Part shown: positions 62,369 to 64,000 of the stretch, piece after piece
How positions within the stretch are numbered: position 1 is the stretch's first letter
Layout: each line of letters begins with the position of its first letter
Assembly (NCBI GenBank): GCA_021287165.1
Contig: JAJTAY010000018.1
Span: 20,681-84,680, forward strand
Direction of reading: 5' to 3'
DNA: 64,000 nucleotides
From: Bacteroidia bacterium
GTDB lineage: Bacteria > Bacteroidota > Bacteroidia > Bacteroidales > F082
Notes under the pieces: model-generated
What the model saw: the letters and a program-made list of their open reading frames with translations, nothing else
What the model was told of the DNA's origin: nothing
The model's database searches: none
Translations under genes and position numbers: made by a program

Positions 62369-63019
62369 ATGTTTCAGAAAAGCTACTTCGACTCTTTTTG
62401 CAAGGATTTGCATATGCAATTAGCCATGCCCTTGCCCGGTTACGAAGCCCAAAAAAAAATGGAGCCTCCAAGCCGTCAACAGCTGCTTAAGATCCCACGA
62501 ACCGAGACTCCGCGTGAAGGCGCGGTACTGATAGCATTTTTTCCCGATCAGCAAGGCATCAATACCATTATGATACAACGGTCGGTTTACGATGGGGTTC
62601 ACAGCGGACAGATTGCCTTTCCGGGTGGCCGTCGCGACCCATCAGACCAGTCGCTCACCGAAACTGCCATAAGAGAAGCCGTTGAGGAAGTTGGGGTTAA
62701 CCGCGAAGCTACCAAGGTAATAGGATCACTTTCAAGGCTTTACATTCCACCAAGTAATTTCGATGTGCTGCCGGTCATCGCCGTACTCAGCGAAAGGCCG
62801 GCACTGACAATTCAGCCTGAAGAAGTGACTGAGGCGTTTTTTGTTCCGCTCAGGCAATTGACAAATCCTGAAAACTGTCAGCTAAAAACCATCCATGCAC
62901 GAAACTACAGCATAGCCGACGTGCCTGCCTATTGCATTGACAACAGAATCATCTGGGGAGCCACCGCCATGATTATCAGCGAACTGCTCGCCGTTCTTCC
63001 GCCTTACACCAGATTATAA
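62369..63019 (+). CDS. NUDIX hydrolase, CoA pyrophosphatase type
   Basis: 216 residues. The Nudix box (GGRRDPSD...TAIREAVEEVG, about 86-109) and the NudL-like GQIAFPGG in front of it fit the coenzyme A pyrophosphatase group, which cleaves CoA to 4'-phosphopantetheine and 3',5'-ADP. The N-terminal 40 residues are helical and plausibly part of the protein. The stop overlaps the stop of the convergent osmC gene by 6 nt. Confidence 0.85.
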   Translation: MFQKSYFDSFCKDLHMQLAMPLPGYEAQKKMEPPSRQQLLKIPRTETPREGAVLIAFFPDQQGINTIMIQRSVYDGVHSGQIAFPGGRRDPSDQSLTETAIREAVEEVGVNREATKVIGSLSRLYIPPSNFDVLPVIAVLSERPALTIQPEEVTEAFFVPLRQLTNPENCQLKTIHARNYSIADVPAYCIDNRIIWGATAMIISELLAVLPPYTRL

Positions 63020-63430
63020 AACTTCAATCTTACTTTCTATTTTGGCACCTTTTGACAAAAGGGCACTCACTCCGCAATAACGCTCCTGTGACAGCTCGAC
63101 TGCTTTCTGGAGTTTTTCCATCTCAAGATTTTCACCCTTAAACTGATAGGTGAGTCTGATGGTGTGGTAGTATTTAGGATGCTCATCGGTGAGTTCACCC
63201 TCCACCTCCACGTTGAACCAGGTTGGCTCAACTCGCATCTTTTTAAGAATGCTGATCACGTCCATGGCTGTGCAGCCACCAAGCGAGGCCAGTGTCAGCG
63301 GTTTGGGTCGTGGGCCTTTGTTCTGTCCGCCCACTTTTTCATCGGCATCAATGACCAGCTTGAAGCCGTTAACGTCGGCCTCAAAGGCCATTTCGCCGGT
63401 CCAGCTTACATCTACTTTATTCGTAATCAT
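63014..63430 (-). CDS. OsmC-family protein
   Basis: 138 residues of the OsmC/Ohr fold; the conserved Cys and its partner are likely in GGCTAMDVISIL (Cys at about 53) and in ERYCGVSALL (Cys at about 118). The KPLTLASLGGC order is the usual one for the OsmC group. Members reduce organic hydroperoxides through a Cys pair. Its stop overlaps the convergent NUDIX gene by 6 nt. Confidence 0.86.
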   Translation of the reverse strand: MITNKVDVSWTGEMAFEADVNGFKLVIDADEKVGGQNKGPRPKPLTLASLGGCTAMDVISILKKMRVEPTWFNVEVEGELTDEHPKYYHTIRLTYQFKGENLEMEKLQKAVELSQERYCGVSALLSKGAKIESKIEVL

Positions 63431-63460
63431 GGTGTTATGTATTGTTTTTTTGAATGGATA

Positions 63461-64000
63461 TCAGTTGAAGGCAGCAGCCACAGGCATGATACCTGTCTGC
63501 AATGAGTCAATGATCGTGCCGTTGGTGCCAAAACGGAAAAGGTGTCCGTCATTTAGCCCGGGACGGTATCCTGTCAGATAATAAAATGGGCTTCCTGTTT
63601 GGTGCAGGATTGAGGTAAAACGCCGTCCCGAGGCGTTGATGAAGAGCTGTGGCGCGGAGGCGGAAGTTCCGGCATTAAGTAAAAAAACATCTCCTGCCAA
63701 AATGACAACGTTAGTTTGTTGAAGAAAAGCAAGCCCTGCGTTTTTGTAGTCAAATACGGGCAGCTGAAACTGCTGTTTTACCTGATACGTCTGCGGGTTA
63801 ATAGCCAGCAGTGCATTATTTGCAACTTCCGGTCCGGAACACAAAACCCATAAAGTTCCGTCGGGAGCGGTATCCATCCAGGCCGCATAGCCTGGTAATG
63901 GAATACTATCAGCAACCACATCCAGGACGTAATCGATCACATAAATTTTCCCGGCACCCACTGGGGTCGAAAGTGCAGTTGATGCAAACACCCGACCCGG
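63461..64000 (-). CDS. Extracytoplasmic beta-propeller-like protein, 5' end missing
   Basis: The frame stays open to the last base of the window, so the N-terminus is outside it; the GTG near 63991 is internal. The visible 179 residues hold repeated short strands (GKIYVIDYV, DGTLWVLCSG, NALLAINPQT, GHLFRFGTNG), as in YncE/SMP-30-like seven-bladed propellers. Many such Bacteroidota proteins are lipoproteins, often with DUF5074-type domains, but neither a lipobox nor a sorting domain can be seen here. Confidence 0.6.
   Translation of the reverse strand, partial: PGRVFASTALSTPVGAGKIYVIDYVLDVVADSIPLPGYAAWMDTAPDGTLWVLCSGPEVANNALLAINPQTYQVKQQFQLPVFDYKNAGLAFLQQTNVVILAGDVFLLNAGTSASAPQLFINASGRRFTSILHQTGSPFYYLTGYRPGLNDGHLFRFGTNGTIIDSLQTGIMPVAAAFN

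Overview
The window reads as ordinary chromosome from an anaerobic or facultatively anaerobic member of the Bacteroidota (Bacteroidales-like). Evidence: a type IX secretion (T9SS) C-terminal sorting domain on a HmuY-like protein, a TonB-dependent receptor, many lipoproteins, a Bacteroidota-type DUF6263 protein, a FloA/NfeD pair, an NAD-reducing Hox hydrogenase, and the Bacteroidota -7 promoter element TAnnTTTG in front of many genes. I see no rRNA, tRNA, CRISPR array, transposase or phage gene.

Layout. 1-11.3 kb: the end of a metallo-beta-lactamase-fold hydrolase, a haem-uptake-like cluster (HmuY-like T9SS cargo, TonB receptor, HmuY-like lipoprotein), lgt, a coiled-coil secreted protein, an ABC-F ATPase with a DUF2750 gene, and an unknown envelope protein. 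11.6-20 kb: small envelope proteins, a GNAT, an alpha/beta hydrolase, a LytS/LytTR-type two-component pair, an alpha/beta-hydrolase remnant, and a lipoprotein/beta-barrel pair. 20.3-26.3 kb: a signalling island with two divergent operons. On the minus strand lie a double-domain KaiC-like ATPase, a receiver protein and a pseudo-receiver/PAS/PAS histidine kinase. On the plus strand lie a stand-alone cobalamin-binding protein with the W-x9-EH and ExHxxG motifs of CarH photoreceptors, a histidine kinase and a small helical protein. This is the most interesting part of the window.

26.4-37.3 kb: a large helical-repeat secreted protein, an Lrp regulator divergent from a PLP trans-sulfuration-type lyase, a secreted choloylglycine-hydrolase-family protein, a CrtI/RetSat-like FAD oxidoreductase and gcvP. 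37.5-43.7 kb: a complete hoxF-U-Y-H operon (group 3d NAD-reducing [NiFe] hydrogenase) with its maturation protease and a dihydroorotate-dehydrogenase-like flavoprotein. 43.8-50.5 kb: mnmD, a propeller-like lipoprotein, a PolB-type exonuclease next to a DUF2779 nuclease-like protein with a degenerate C-terminal half, dnaB, and a DUF6263 protein. 50.8-58 kb: YdcF-like, sucC, lolD-like, a large TPR protein, and a SufS-like class V aminotransferase. 58-64 kb: a minus-strand run clpS-nfeD-floA-relA-small membrane protein, a NUDIX CoA pyrophosphatase, OsmC, and the end of a surface propeller-like protein.

How they work together: the Hox operon can exchange electrons between H2 and NAD(P)H in fermentation. 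The envelope genes serve haem or metal uptake and lipoprotein maturation (lgt, lolD). The 20-26 kb island may couple a B12-based (possibly light or cobalamin) sensor and KaiC-type ATPase signalling to histidine kinases; its output is not visible here.
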